A stretch of DNA of 64,000 bases from Xanthoparmelia taractica (Eukaryota > Ascomycota > Lecanoromycetes > Lecanorales > Parmeliaceae), in the NCBI GenBank assembly GCA_033085395.1, contig JANQBS010000017.1:124001-188000 (forward strand), read 5' to 3'. Positions 50,408 to 61,600 of this stretch are shown one piece after another; position 1 is the first letter of the stretch, and every line of letters begins with the position of its first letter. Under the pieces are notes generated by a model. The model had not been told where the DNA came from and made no database searches. It saw nothing but the letters and a program-made list of their open reading frames with translations. A program made the translations under genes and the position numbers.

Positions 50408-50948
50408 AATATAATGCGACATGAACATACATTGAGGGCATACTGGTAACAGCGATAGCTCACTTAGCTGTGGTGCATACCAAGCTTTCAGACACGGTGC
50501 TCGATAAACAAGCATAGCATATAAGGACTTTGAAGATTACCAGATCCTCTTGGTCACTACTTCCCAGATGCTCTCTGTGATGTAATTGAAAGCATCGGCA
50601 CTTGAGCATCCTTCACCCGGGTGACCTTTAAGTATGTCATACATCCATTCAGGATCTTCGCGTACTGCTTATTAGATCAAGAGACGGATATGCGGGAAAG
50701 CAACGAGGCATTTGCTGGGCCTTGCGCAGCCATTAAGATCCCTTGACTGGTGACAAACCTATGGCTTTCAACTCGCTATACCCTGGTTATGAGTCAGTAA
50801 ACATCGTCACCCACAAAGCCTGAATAGACACGCGAAAAACTGGTGTTGAGGAAGTCGCTTTCATCACCCCCGGTTACTCTAGTGGCTTGGCAGTGATCTT
50901 TTCTTCTTCTAAACGTCAGAACAACTTTCAACCATTGATACGAGTATC
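50408..50948. other. intergenic containing a possible small minus-strand gene
   Basis: 3' region of the PX gene and 5' region of the small three-exon gene. A coding-looking minus-strand segment inside it is listed separately. Confidence 0.5.
50537..50782 (-). pseudogene. possible minus-strand gene fragment (terminal exons)
   Basis: The minus strand from 50667 to the TAA at 50537 reads as a Trp-rich, protein-like stretch with REDPEWMYDILKGHPGEG, then ADAFNYITESIWEVVTKRIW. It can be joined over a 91-nt intron (gtttgt, branch ctaat, acceptor aataag; 50668-50758) to a 24-nt exon encoding YSELKAI (50782-50759). A further open frame with GGDESDFLNTSFS lies upstream toward 50900. I found no ATG that completes the model, and the upstream end meets the start of the plus-strand gene. 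It may be a decayed gene or a small real one. No family was recognised. Confidence 0.3.
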
Positions 50949-51489
50949 ATGGATGCACAAGTTCAGCCACCCCAGGCACCTCAGCCAGATTTTACAGAGC
51001 TGGCACAATGTTTTGAACATGCTTCACGTCAGATATCACGGTTCTCGAACATACCAGCCTTCAACCAAGGCGATACCATCATTACGCAATTACAGAACAT
51101 CACTCAAGCTATTGGCGACCTTGGAGCACGATTCGATGCAAGGTAAGAGTGATATGTCTTTTCGATATCATTAGTTACTTACAACTATTCAGTGAGACGA
51201 ATTCTCTTGCAAGACTTCATAATTCCGCTATCAATCGTCTCGACATACCTCTTTATCCACTGCATGATCGACGAAATAACTCTGTCGATGGATTTCCAGA
51301 GAATGGTAGAGCGTTAATGCAGCTTTCCGGTAAGTAATACTCTTCTACTCCTTAAATATTTTGTTCTAATCTGTAGCAGCAAATGAGCTTGCTACGATCC
51401 TTGAAGCGTTTGGACAAGCTACTGATGGCAATGTCGCTGCAAAGCGACAACGCTTTAGACGATTTATCGGGATCGTAACGGAAATCTGA
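50949..51489 (+). CDS. small fungal protein of unknown function, three exons
   Basis: Exons 50949-51142, 51193-51329 and 51377-51489 give 147 aa. The introns are short (50 and 47 nt) with gtaaga/gtaagt donors, a ctaat branch in the second, and acceptors attcag and ctgtag. The second acceptor is a tandem gtagcag (51373-51379). The protein starts MDAQVQPPQAPQPDF, followed by a helical segment with hydrophobic spacing (LAQCFEHASRQISRF...ITQLQNITQAIGDLGARF), a variable middle, and a C-terminal helix ending RQRFRRFIGI. The layout resembles a family of small fungal proteins with an N-terminal coiled coil and a short C-terminal SAP-like helix pair. I know no function. A start shared with an unseen upstream exon cannot be excluded. 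Confidence 0.65.
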
Positions 51490-52285
51490 AGGGTTATGAC
51501 AGGAAGGACTGTGGCGAGATCAAACAGGACAAGGGGAATGGAAAGCTCCAGATTCGGAGCCTCGAACACCACAACATAGATAATTCATGTTGTTATTCTT
51601 ATTATTCTAATCAATTGGGACTTTGCATTTTATACTTCATCAGTCACCCTAAAACAAAGTAGATCGTAGTCTCAAAGGCATTGATATGATTGTTATATTA
51701 TTGTTATTACCATTACTCTCATTATGATTATCATTCTTGGTGAAACACCTGTGCTTGTTTGCTCTGTGAAAGCAAATGTAGGCCTGTTGAGTTTCAGCTG
51801 TTGGATGGAGGAGAGTCGGAGAGGAGAAGACCGCTTGTTGAAAACTCTTATAATGGATATGGCTCTTAGAGCCATGACTCAGTGACAAGAAGATGGACAA
51901 GGGCATGTAAATGTGTAGGATAGGGTAAAAGCTAGTAAGCAGGTGGGTGGAAACACAAATGGATAGCCAAGCGACTGACAAGTAGAGGGTGGCAGATCCA
52001 CAATGAACAGAATGTGCTCAATATTTGATCTCAATGTCTGCTAGAGTTCCAGCATGCTCATCTTGGAAACCGAAGCAGCTCCCCAATCATCTATGAAACG
52101 AGCAAAAGCACAACGACTGTCATGCGGACACGAAAGCCATTTGACTGCTAGTCATTCAATACAGCAACCGCAAAGCTTTTTATGGCAAAACAGAATTGGA
52201 CTTACTGCTGTCCAGCCAATTAAGGAGCAGGACCAGCGGGAGCTTCGAACGGCCCCCAAAAAGGAGAAGAAAACACGCGGATAGC
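51490..52285. other. intergenic, no gene
   Basis: Between the small three-exon gene and the ARS2 3' end. Short trinucleotide-like ATT runs occur near 51690-51740. No gene was seen. Confidence 0.6.
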
Positions 52286-55269
52286 TCAATAATTGAGCTC
52301 CGCTCCCCCACCGCCCTCCGCCGCATCTAAGTCGTCGTACTTCTTGATAGTCCTGCCTTGCACCGCCTCTCGTGGTCCCACAGTCTGGGCACCGCCATCA
52401 CCCCATTTACCGGCCCCACCAGCAAAGCCGCCACGTCTATTCATCGGGTTCCCGTTAGCCATTGGCGTCAAGCGGCCCTCGTTAGCGTATCTAGGTTGCT
52501 GTCGACGATCGTATGGCACTTGGCGCGTGGCGAATCGGCCTCCGCCTCGACGCATCGGGCCGGTCTGGTGCCCCTCGTCCCCACTAGGAATCAATGGGGT
52601 GTTCATTGGCCAGCTGGGCGCTTGAACAGTGTGGTTGCCAAAGTTCGGGAAAGGAGTGAAGTTATTCTGTGGTGGAAAATTTGGCGGAAATCCGTTCATC
52701 AATGGCATGGATGTAGAGAGGTTGAAACCACGAGGAGTACCAGCGGTGATGTTGTGGTTGTTCGTAGGAAAATGACCATTGCTGTTCGCATCGGACCGAG
52801 AGGGAGCGATGTGCGAAGGATCTAGGACGTAGGTGTTGACAAGGTTGAGCTAGGGAGAGATACGTCAACGTGGATTTTAAGGATGCTTAGAACAACAAAC
52901 TTACATCAGTCTTGATGCTATCGTACCATTCGACGTGACGCTTTTCAACGTGCTTGCGCCAAAAGGCTTCGCCTTTGAAGAGCTTAGTGCAATCTGGTAC
53001 CTTGCATCTGAATTTGGACTCGTCTTCTTGCTTAACGAATTTCTTGAGCTCCTCATCTAATCCTTCTTCGAGTGGCGTCCCACCGAGCTTTTTAACGTCT
53101 ACATTCTCCGGTTCGAGAATTTGTAGAATCTTCTCCTCGAAGGTTTTGACCCAGTTGAATGCTCTCGACAACTGCTGATCATTCTTGTAGTTCTTATTGA
53201 ATTTCTCAACTACCGGTGAACCTCCATTGTCGGTACCGTCTTCTGTCTGATTACGCTTCAGTGGGAAAGGCTGTCCTTGGGCACTCGCTTTCGCAGCAGT
53301 CTTGGCTGCAGAGCTCAGACTTGCTCTAGGACGACGTAGATGTCCACCGGGGCACTTTCGGATGAGTTCGTGAACGGAGTCTGCTTCAAAAACACAGAAA
53401 AAACAGAAGTTGAATACGCGACGAAGGTATTCGACGAGGAGATCGAGGGTCTTCTTTTGGATGAGAAGCTCCTCGCTGTCGTTCTCCTCGTCAATAAACC
53501 CTTCCTCTTCCTCTTCCTCTTCCTCTTCACCGTCTTCCATTTCATCTTCATCCATGCCAAGTATTTGCTGTCTCTTTCTTTCTTTCTTGGCGGGTGCACC
53601 AACGGAGGATTGAAGCAAACCTTTGCCACGGAGTTCCTCTACGCGTTGTTCAACCTTGGCAACACCGTCTACTTCAGAGCCGAAGTCTTGATCGAACTTG
53701 GATACCAAGCGCTTCGCAAGCTCAAGATCCCGATCGATGCGTTCGGGTGCCGAGAAAAGGTCCCACAAGGCCTTCTTCCGGGGCTCTTTAGTTGGGACGT
53801 GGACGCCAACGTGACAGGTGAAATCTCCGCGAGGTTCGTCATGAATCGTCTTGCCATTGATGGCTTCAAGAGCCTTTTCCGCGGTGCTCAAAGTAGGCTT
53901 TGGCTCGTTAGCCATGCCGTCATCCTCTCCTTCGTTTTCCTCGTCACGGCCATCTCCTCGCTCCGGTGGAGCCTCCTGTTCGGGGTTGGGGTGTATCATG
54001 ATCCATCCGATGCGGTGGCACTTCTTCAGTGGATTCGGGTCGCTCAAGCTGAGCCATTTGAAACCTCCGCCTTCATCTCCAAGGTGCCCCTTGCAGAATT
54101 CTTCGATCTTTTCGCGGCTGACCATTGGAGCCAATGTCTTTATTAAAAGAGCTGGCTGTAAAGCGGATTCGTCTCGAATGTCCCCGCCTCGGCTTGGGAC
54201 TAGATCACCAACACCCAATACTTCAGCAGCAGCAATGGTCTCACCTTCTTCTTTCTCCACGACGCCACCAAGACCGTCGCTCTCAGCTTTGTAGATACCT
54301 TCTAAAGTGAATTCGTCGAAAACCCCCTTTTCAATATCATACTCCCATTGACTCAGAGCACCCCGTCGGAAGTCAGTAAGGCGTCGTTTGAATGGATCCC
54401 GTATATCTGGCTGATAGCGTTCTTTGAACCATTCCTCATTCTTGTGCTGCTGTACGAAGGCCCTTGCCATCTTGATTTGGAGCTCCTCTTTGTAGGCGTC
54501 ATAGGCGACTTGTATCTGCCCTCGCTCTTTCTCACGATCTTCTCTCGATTCGCGTTCACCCTTGATACCTCGATCTGACTGTCGGCGACCACCATCCTTC
54601 TGACGTTCTTTGTCCTCCTTGATTGACTGCTCACCACGCCACCATTCTGCAAACCAGTTGAAGCCGACTTGAAAGTCCAGTGTGAGAGGATTGGGTAGAG
54701 GATTGACACGAATGATTGGTTGCGGGGTTTGACCGGGTACGTATCGATCGATCAGGGGGGTCGGCGAGGGGGCGCGACGCCGGTTGTCTTCACGATTGCG
54801 GGACGCATGCTCGCGCGATTGATCATAGAAGTCATCTCGTGGCAAACGACCGCTAGAGCCAGGTTGGTATCTGTCGATCATTACAGGTGAGCGTGAGCGG
54901 CCTCGCCCGCCACGATGTCCGCCTCCACGACGATCTTGCAAGCCTGCAGAGAAAGAATCATGAGTGACGTTCATTGAATAAGAGCCTGACGGGTTTTTCA
55001 GAAAGAGCGGAAAATATCTTCTGGTAAAGCAACGCCTTTTCTTGAGGAATGGTACCGCCTGCGAAAAATGGGAATGAAGAATTGAATAAAACAGGAGAAT
55101 CAGAAGGTAAAGGGTTCATGTTCTCCGTATCTGAAGTCTTACCAGGAGATCTCCGACCCCGATAACTGTCATTAAGGCCTTGTCTTCCCGCCATCACGTC
55201 TTCGCGCCCCCATCTATCTTCTGTCTTGATTGTAGGCGATACGTAGGCTGTTTCGAAAGACCCATCCAT
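52286..55269 (-). CDS. ARS2: ARS2/SERRATE-type zinc-finger protein (S. pombe Pir2-like)
   Basis: Three exons on the minus strand, 55269-55143, 54943-52905 and 52849-52286, give 909 aa. The first intron is long (199 nt, gtaaga...ctgcag) and the second is 55 nt (gtaagt, branch ctaag, acceptor cctag). The longer open frame begins at a TTG (55359); the first ATG is 55269. The N-terminus is Arg/Gly/Ser-rich with RSRSPVMIDRYQPG. The SERRATE/ARS2 N-terminal domain follows (LDFQVGFNWFAEWWRGEQ). A Glu run lies before residue 600. A C2H2 finger uses C689, C694, H707 and H712. The C-terminus is Gly/Arg/Pro-rich. ARS2 proteins link the cap-binding complex to RNA processing, decay and silencing. Confidence 0.92.
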
Positions 55270-56275
55270 ATTGGAGGTAAGTAGGGTACCGCCGGTATAT
55301 GGAGAAATGTCTTTTCTGGAAGATCGTGACGTTTGAAAGGTGTGTAGTATGTAGGTCAAGTCCTTGATCTGATTATGGGTTTAAATAGGGCCGGATGTGT
55401 TGAACCAGTCGGCTCGCTGGAGAGTGAATGATGGAGTGAATTATGTTGCTGAATGAATTGTAAATAGCCTCAGACGAGACGCTTCACCTTATTTCAGGTG
55501 ATTGCTGGGGAATAGAGGTGTGAAGAGTGAGGAAGGAAGCTGTTTGCCGACATGGTCTCGTGTTAGAGTAGGTTCAATGAATGGAGAAGTGAACAATCAA
55601 GGGTGCGAAAGAATCAAGATCAATATCAGAGAAGGAGGAGAAGCGGCAGTAGCAGCTATAAGCCACCTGAGAAGCCAAGGGTGTTTGCACTCGGAAGAAG
55701 AAGAGGGTGTTATCTCTGAGCGAGGAGAAGATGGAGAAGGAGGTGCAGGTGAGGGGGATATAATACAGCCATATATGGCAATTGGTAGACGTGACAGGTA
55801 ACTCACGTTTTGCTAAGCTCACGAATGGTGCCCGTTGAAGCAGGTGGTAGACGTTGTTGAAAGAGAAGGCAGGTGCGGGCTGTGAAGCTGGATATCTTCT
55901 TGGCGACAGAGCCGATAAATGCCGCTAGAGAGAATCCCGTTAGTCTTTAGTGCAGCTAAGGAAATCAAAATAAAGGCGGGAGCTGTCAGGTACTCGTACA
56001 ACGCAAATAGACGTGTATAATCTTCTGAACTTCTCTACAGAGCTCGTGTAAATACAATATTGGACAAAGACATCTGATTACACCTACCACTGAGTGTCCA
56101 GACAAAGTATTGTCGAGAAGAGATAATTCGGTGCCCTAAATACTGCCAGCCTGCCTACTGTAAGTGACGCTGCCATCACTCTCCAAATGTCTTGGGCAAC
56201 TTTCACTCCTCAAATCCTTTAGCTCCTGCTACATTCAAGATTACATAGACTGACCACAAATTTGCAGCCCCAAAG
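55270..56275. promoter_or_regulatory. divergent upstream region ARS2 / TspO
   Basis: One kilobase between two divergent starts. A purine-rich 99-codon frame at 55502-55801 has no recognisable family and is probably ARS2 leader sequence. No repeat is evident. Confidence 0.45.
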
Positions 56276-56995
56276 ATGACGACCTACATTCCCTTTTTGA
56301 CTCTGCCCAAGGAGGTGTTTGCCCAACCAGCCGTATCAATCTTACTGCCAGTGGCTTTGGGTACCAGCATTGGCTTCATAATGCGTCGTACGTACATGCT
56401 ACTATTGGATTATACTGTTTGCTCATGCCCTTGCAGCCAAGGAGACCCAGAAGACATACATGGCTCTGAAGCAGCCCCCATATCGACCTCCTCCTCAAGT
56501 CTTCGGTCCAGTCTGGACGGTGCTTTACGGGCTCATGGGATACTCTGCGTACAGAGCTTGGGATACTGGGATGTCATCGCTGAATCCAAACATTGTTTCA
56601 CTGACCAAAGTACAATTCCTTTCCCACTTCGGAAGCAGCTGTCAACTAATACATGACCGTTTTTTTAGCAAGGGGCAACACTCTTCACCATTCAGCTCGG
56701 CCTCAACCTCATATGGATGCCCCTCTTCTTCCGCCTTAAGCGCCCCATCGAAGCCACAGCGGATATAATCGCCTTGACGGGTGTTACAGGATACCTAACC
56801 TACATCTGGTCAGAGGTCGATCCAGTCGCTGCGTGGGGTCTTGCCCCGTATCTCGGATGGTTGGGATTTGCCACTTACCTGAGCGCTGGCACCGGCTACC
56901 TCAATGGTTGGGACTTCTCTGACAAGGAGACCGATGCACCCACCGACCGGGGCTCTGGAGCCAACACCAGATACGTCAACGAGAAGTCCGATTAG
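56276..56995 (+). CDS. TspO/MBR family translocator protein
   Basis: Exons 56276-56387, 56437-56609 and 56669-56995 give 203 aa. The introns are 49 and 59 nt (gtacgt...ttgcag; gtacaa, branch ctaat, acceptor ttttag) and restore IMRPKETQKTYMALK and SLTKQGATLFTIQL. The family core is clear: PPYRPPPQVFGPVWTVLYGLMGYSAY (seen here in two parts), LGLNLIWMPLFF, and WAPY-like GLAPYLGWLGFATYL. It has five membrane helices and a polar C-terminal tail. TspO proteins bind porphyrins and, in animals, cholesterol in the outer mitochondrial membrane. The fungal role is unclear; stress or tetrapyrrole handling is inferred. Confidence 0.93.
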
Positions 56996-57213
56996 GATTT
57001 ATGATCTGGATGAAATGTGCGCTAAATGAGCGTCGGTCTCTCTGCGCTTCTTTTGCCTGTCCTCCCTTTCGCCTAAACCTGATATTGCGTTTCCAATACC
57101 CACTCAATTCATTACTCTGCCATTTCCATTACGCAGCGTCGGATAGTGAAGATTTTTTCAGGATTAGAGATCAAATCAAGTGTATTTGTTTCATGATCTA
57201 ACGTCCACTGCCG
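56996..57213. other. convergent spacer TspO / DUF4291
   Basis: 218 bp of 3' sequence. No gene is seen. Confidence 0.6.
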
Positions 57214-57846
57214 TCACTCGTCCATCTGTAACAGCTTCCTTAGGTCATCCGGCACATCATACACCCTCTCCTCAGGCACCAACCCCTTCTCCACCAGCTC
57301 CTCAATCTCCTCCTTCAACCGCCTCGCCCTCCCCGTCACATCCTCAATCCCAACAATCCACTCCTCCCTCCAAACCCTCCCCACATCCCCCGAAACCCCA
57401 ACCTGAATACTCCGATACGGCAGCACCTCCAACCCAACCGTTCTCTCCGGATCCCACTGCACCCGCACCCCCTTCTCCTTCCCCTTCCCTTTCTCCTCAA
57501 CCCCCAACTTCCTCCGCCCATGAACCACCGCCTTCCCCAACAACTCCCGAAAATGCACATGCCGCATCCGGATCGCGAGCACGCGCTCCTGTCCCGCGTC
57601 CTTGAACGAGTACCCGCTTCGATACATCATCCAGGCCCAGCTCGGTTTTATCCAGGTCATGCGCGTGGGGGAGAAGGCGGGCGAGGCGGCGAGCTGTTGT
57701 GATCCTACTGCGGCGGAGGCGATGGTTTGGGGGTAGGCTTGGTAGAGGGTTATTGTTTCGGTGTCGTAGAGGGCGCGGATTTGGCGGTTAGGGGTGGGGA
57801 TGGGGTGTTGTGGGGGAGGGGGGTGAGGAGGGGGAGGGGAGGGCAT
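57214..57846 (-). CDS. DUF4291 family protein
   Basis: A single exon of 210 aa on the minus strand. After a Pro/His-rich start (about 20 residues) come the family markers: QIRALYDTETITLYQAY, RMTWIKPSWAWMMYRSGY, RVLAIRM, VRVQWDPERT, LPYRSIQVG and EEWIVGIEDVT. This order and length match DUF4291 proteins, found in bacteria and scattered fungi, whose function is not known to me. The patchy spread makes a bacterial origin possible, but that is inference. Codon use changes along the gene, with C-ending codons early and G-ending codons late. An opposite-strand Pro-rich frame is a shadow. A dense G-tract region lies just upstream of the start. Confidence 0.88.
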   Translation of the reverse strand: MPSPPPPHPPPPQHPIPTPNRQIRALYDTETITLYQAYPQTIASAAVGSQQLAASPAFSPTRMTWIKPSWAWMMYRSGYSFKDAGQERVLAIRMRHVHFRELLGKAVVHGRRKLGVEEKGKGKEKGVRVQWDPERTVGLEVLPYRSIQVGVSGDVGRVWREEWIVGIEDVTGRARRLKEEIEELVEKGLVPEERVYDVPDDLRKLLQMDE

Positions 57847-58652
57847 GGTGCTGTTTGGTTTGGAAGGGGGTGGGGGGGTGGGGGGGTGGAGGGGGAAGCG
57901 TAGGGGGAAGATGATGATGATGTTTGCGATGGTGGATTTATATTGGCATGGGAATTGAAATTTCTTTCGTTGTTTTTTTATTTTGGGTTTTGATGGTGGC
58001 TGTGTATGTATATGCGGCTTTCTTATACCTACGTTTTTACTACATATTGTAATAGTGTGAGTGACTCACACGGCTTGGTACTTACCTTAGAGACAGATAG
58101 TCGCGAAGAGCAATGAACCTAAAGTAGTATGCGATATTACGGGCGATTTATCGAGGCAGTCACGATTCCGCTATACGAAGTACTCGAATAATAGGATTTT
58201 CTTACGTACGAGTACGTGCGTACGAAGGTAAATACTCCGCCCCAAAGCCATATAGGTACTCCACTAGCACTTAGACAAATATTGATTTGACGATCTAACT
58301 AAGCATTACATCTCAATCACCAAGGTACCAAAATGTCACTTTTACTCAGCTTGTCATATTAAGGAAAGCATAATGGCACTTAGGAACGTAGCGCATAGTC
58401 AGTGCCTTTTCTGGTGCTGTGCTGTGTGAGAATTCGAAATGGGGTGTCGGAAGTCTACGGCTGTAATGGTTAAAGACAAGTGGGAACAGCATCAGCATCA
58501 TCAAGGGTCAAAAGCGATCACGGTAATCGTATAGTACGAGTACGCTGTATATATCTTGAACTACAAAGAGGGTATAAACGCGCCGATTTGTGTCTATTTC
58601 CAGGGTGCTCAGGCGAATCTCAAGTCAAAATCCTCAAAATTCCGTCATTTCT
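57847..58652. other. intergenic, G-tract and TACG-rich words, no gene
   Basis: The first 70 bp hold G runs (listed separately). From about 58150 to 58240 the sequence has clustered TACG/GTAC words with a TACGAAGTA at 58174. It is the 3' end of the membrane-protein gene on the right and the promoter of the DUF4291 gene on the left. Confidence 0.5.
57866..57908 (+). other. G-run cluster, G-quadruplex candidate
   Basis: At least four runs of five to seven G separated by single T or short spacers (from ggggg at 57866 through aggggga near 57907). It lies 20-60 bp upstream of the DUF4291 ATG, so the sense strand of that gene is C-rich there. Confidence 0.55.
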
Positions 58653-61600
58653 TCACTGCCACGCGAAATTCTTCCACTGGCATTCACATCCTCCGCTACC
58701 TCCGTCAATCCCACCGGGGCCGCCATCTGCCCACGTCACATTCACCTTTTCGAACGCTCCTCGTGTGGGATTGACCAGTGTGCCTCCAAACGATCGGTTC
58801 TCAAGTTGGATCTTCTTCTGGCTTGGATCAGGTTTCTCTTCGTCGTCAATACCATAACAGTAGACCATTTTAGAGTTGATGTCCCCGCCGTGGCGGTCTA
58901 GCGTGATAGTGACGGGGTAGGGGAACGAGCCTGGGGCCTGAAAGTCATTGGCGGAGGAAGCCGTGAGATTGGTCGAGTTGTCAGAGGAGACGGTGGAACT
59001 GGTATCTGAGGCCTGGGATGATGCCACAAAGCCTTTGTTCGTCCATATCTGCACTAGGAACCTAGTCTGAGCCCAAGTGCAGCGTACGGAAGCCGCTTGT
59101 TCTTCTGCACCACCATCTCTGTCGTCTGGAACGGAGCTGGTATCGTTGGAGACGCTGTCGATTAGTGCGCTGGATTTGAGGAAGATGGATTTGGAGAAAT
59201 AGGTGTAGAAGCCATAGTGTTCGGTGGATTGCCCTCGATTGTAGAGACGAAGCGGTTGAGATGAAGGATATGGAAGGAATACTGCAGCTGCCGCCGTACC
59301 ATTGGGGTTGGTATCTGGGGTCGGGATAGAGCTTGTGAGGTCGGGGAATGGATCAGTAATATTACCAGTACTGCTGCCGATTTCACGTTTCAAAAGGTTT
59401 GATGGTAACTTGGTTGGGGACATGAAACTCATCAAGAATGGTGTGCTTTCGCCGTCGAAGGGTTCCGTATTGTTATCTGTGGTGTTTCCGAGGAAGGTTT
59501 GGTCTTCAAGAGTGGGAGGTGAGGGAGCAGGCGAATCCCAGCTTCCGCTGAGGACATCACGAACTTGCAGTAACTGATCGCGGATGAAAACACCAGCAGA
59601 GACTGGATTGAGCATATGTCTATAAGATCTCCTGTTGACGCTGGAAGCGTTCGCTATTGCCCCGTTTGTTCCATTCTGGAAGACTATTTTCACCCTGAAA
59701 TTTGGCTGATCAGCAGCACCAGTGGAAGAAGACTGTTGTTCCTCTTTTGGCAGTTCGCAGCTCCACATTGTCGACGGCACGATACAATCAGAGATTTTCG
59801 ACACCGGTTTGGGTTGCACTATGGTCGATACACCCGTCGGTATGGGCGGGTACCCGGTCATGTTGAGCCAGGCTGTTTGGACAGGTACTGTCCGTCCTGG
59901 CCTACCCTTCCGGGTCAAAGTCATAGCTAGAACTATAATCAGAATCACCATCAACAGAAGCACGATGGCTAGCACAATGAGCATTCGTTTCTTCTTCTTG
60001 CTCATCGGCTTCTTCTCACGGCTGAAACACCTGTCAAAACCCGTAAGGATTTTCGATCTGTGCTGTTGAGGCGCTTGGCTATCCTTTTCGCGAATCTCCC
60101 ACGCTTTCTGAGACCTAGGAGCAGCTCTTAGTGGCGGATAGAGATCCGCAAGCGCAGTGTCTGGCCTGTTTGTCTCAGGACTTTCATAATAGTGAATGCG
60201 CTTGTCTTTTGTGCCAGCAGGCTGAGACTCAGCGTTATCTCTGGACCCTTCCGCCATAGGTAGCGTATCCCGAAGCACATGTCTTTGAGCACCTGGTGTC
60301 CGAATCGCTGGAGAAACACTGTGGTCGAAGGTATTCGGCGGATGATCGGGAGGCATCACGGCGACATATCGCCTGGGTGGCCCTTCCTGTCTACGCGGCG
60401 AATAAGCCGGGGGGTGTTGCGGGGTAGGCTCTGATCGTAATAGAGGTGGAGGTTCCTCGATATCTCTTGCATGTTGAAGTTCATCATCCGGCAAGAGTGG
60501 TTGAGCAGCCGGCACGGGTTCAGGAGCGCGGACGATTGGCGCAACGTGGGCTTCTTCAACAGCGGGCGTAGTATCCAGATCTTCGATTTCTGTTTCTTCA
60601 CTGACAGGCCTTGGCTTTGCCCTTGAATCTGGCGGAACGGCCTCACGGAAGGCTGCAGAGAACCGATTCCTCGGGGCCTGTTGAGCAGCAAGCGCTTGGG
60701 ACGGCTCAGTGTTTTGCCGTTCTAGGACTTCTCTTGGGACGACATCTTCGTTCCTTGCTCCTGCCGAAGGAGTTTTTTGACCACCGAATGCGGCCGTGGG
60801 GCCTACATGTAACGGCAAGCAAGTGTGGTTCTGGCACTTGAAGTATGGTTCTGGACTGTGCATGTCGTACAGACATGCCTCGTAGTATTCGGATGCCGCT
60901 CCAAAGCCTTCATGTCGGACTGTTAATATCGGCGTATCCGTTGCTGGCCTTTCTCGCGGCAGCTCCCAGACTAGTGGTTCTCCATGAGGCTGCTCGCCAA
61001 GGTCCAAGGGTCTCTTTTCACACTCGGCATCCAAACTCAAGTCCGTCCAGCTCGTGTGACCGCTCGTCAGACCCTCATGTCCTGCTGTCACAGATGAAAC
61101 AATGTAAGAGGTAGGGCTGTATAGTTTGTATCTTGCCTCGGTAACCTGACGAGAGTTTGGTAGAGTCGGTATTGTTGGAGAGGAACCTTTGAAGGTCAAA
61201 GGAGATCGAGGCCAGAATGGAGTGACAATATGATCCCACCACCCTCTGGAGCGATGCCTTGTGGCAATACTGTCGAGGCTGGCCTGCTTGGTCAGAATTC
61301 GTAGTTGAGACTCTCCCGTACTAGGCCTCTTTCCAAACTCCAGATCCTCTTCGTCATCGAAGACGGTACTTGTAGAGACAGTTCTCGAAGACAATGGGGC
61401 TGGTTGTTCACCATTTGATTGGTAGAATCCTGCATTATGTCTCCGTGCATCTGGCGGTAGCGGTGGTATGGGCGGCACTACCGACGAATCTATGACCAGT
61501 ACACCATTCTGCTGTGCTTGAGAGTACACGCTTGATGCTGCTTGCGCTCTCCGTCGAGGCGCTTGCACCAGCTCGTCCGGCCAAGGCGCTTTCCGACGTA

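Noticed and set aside
53340..54146. 268-codon plus-strand frame inside ARS2
   Set aside because: Antisense to the Glu/Lys-rich part of ARS2; composition mirrors that exon.
57180..57605. Pro/Ser-rich plus-strand frame of 141 codons
   Set aside because: Antisense to the DUF4291 gene, whose family motifs are clear; the Pro bias reflects the opposite-strand G-ending codons.
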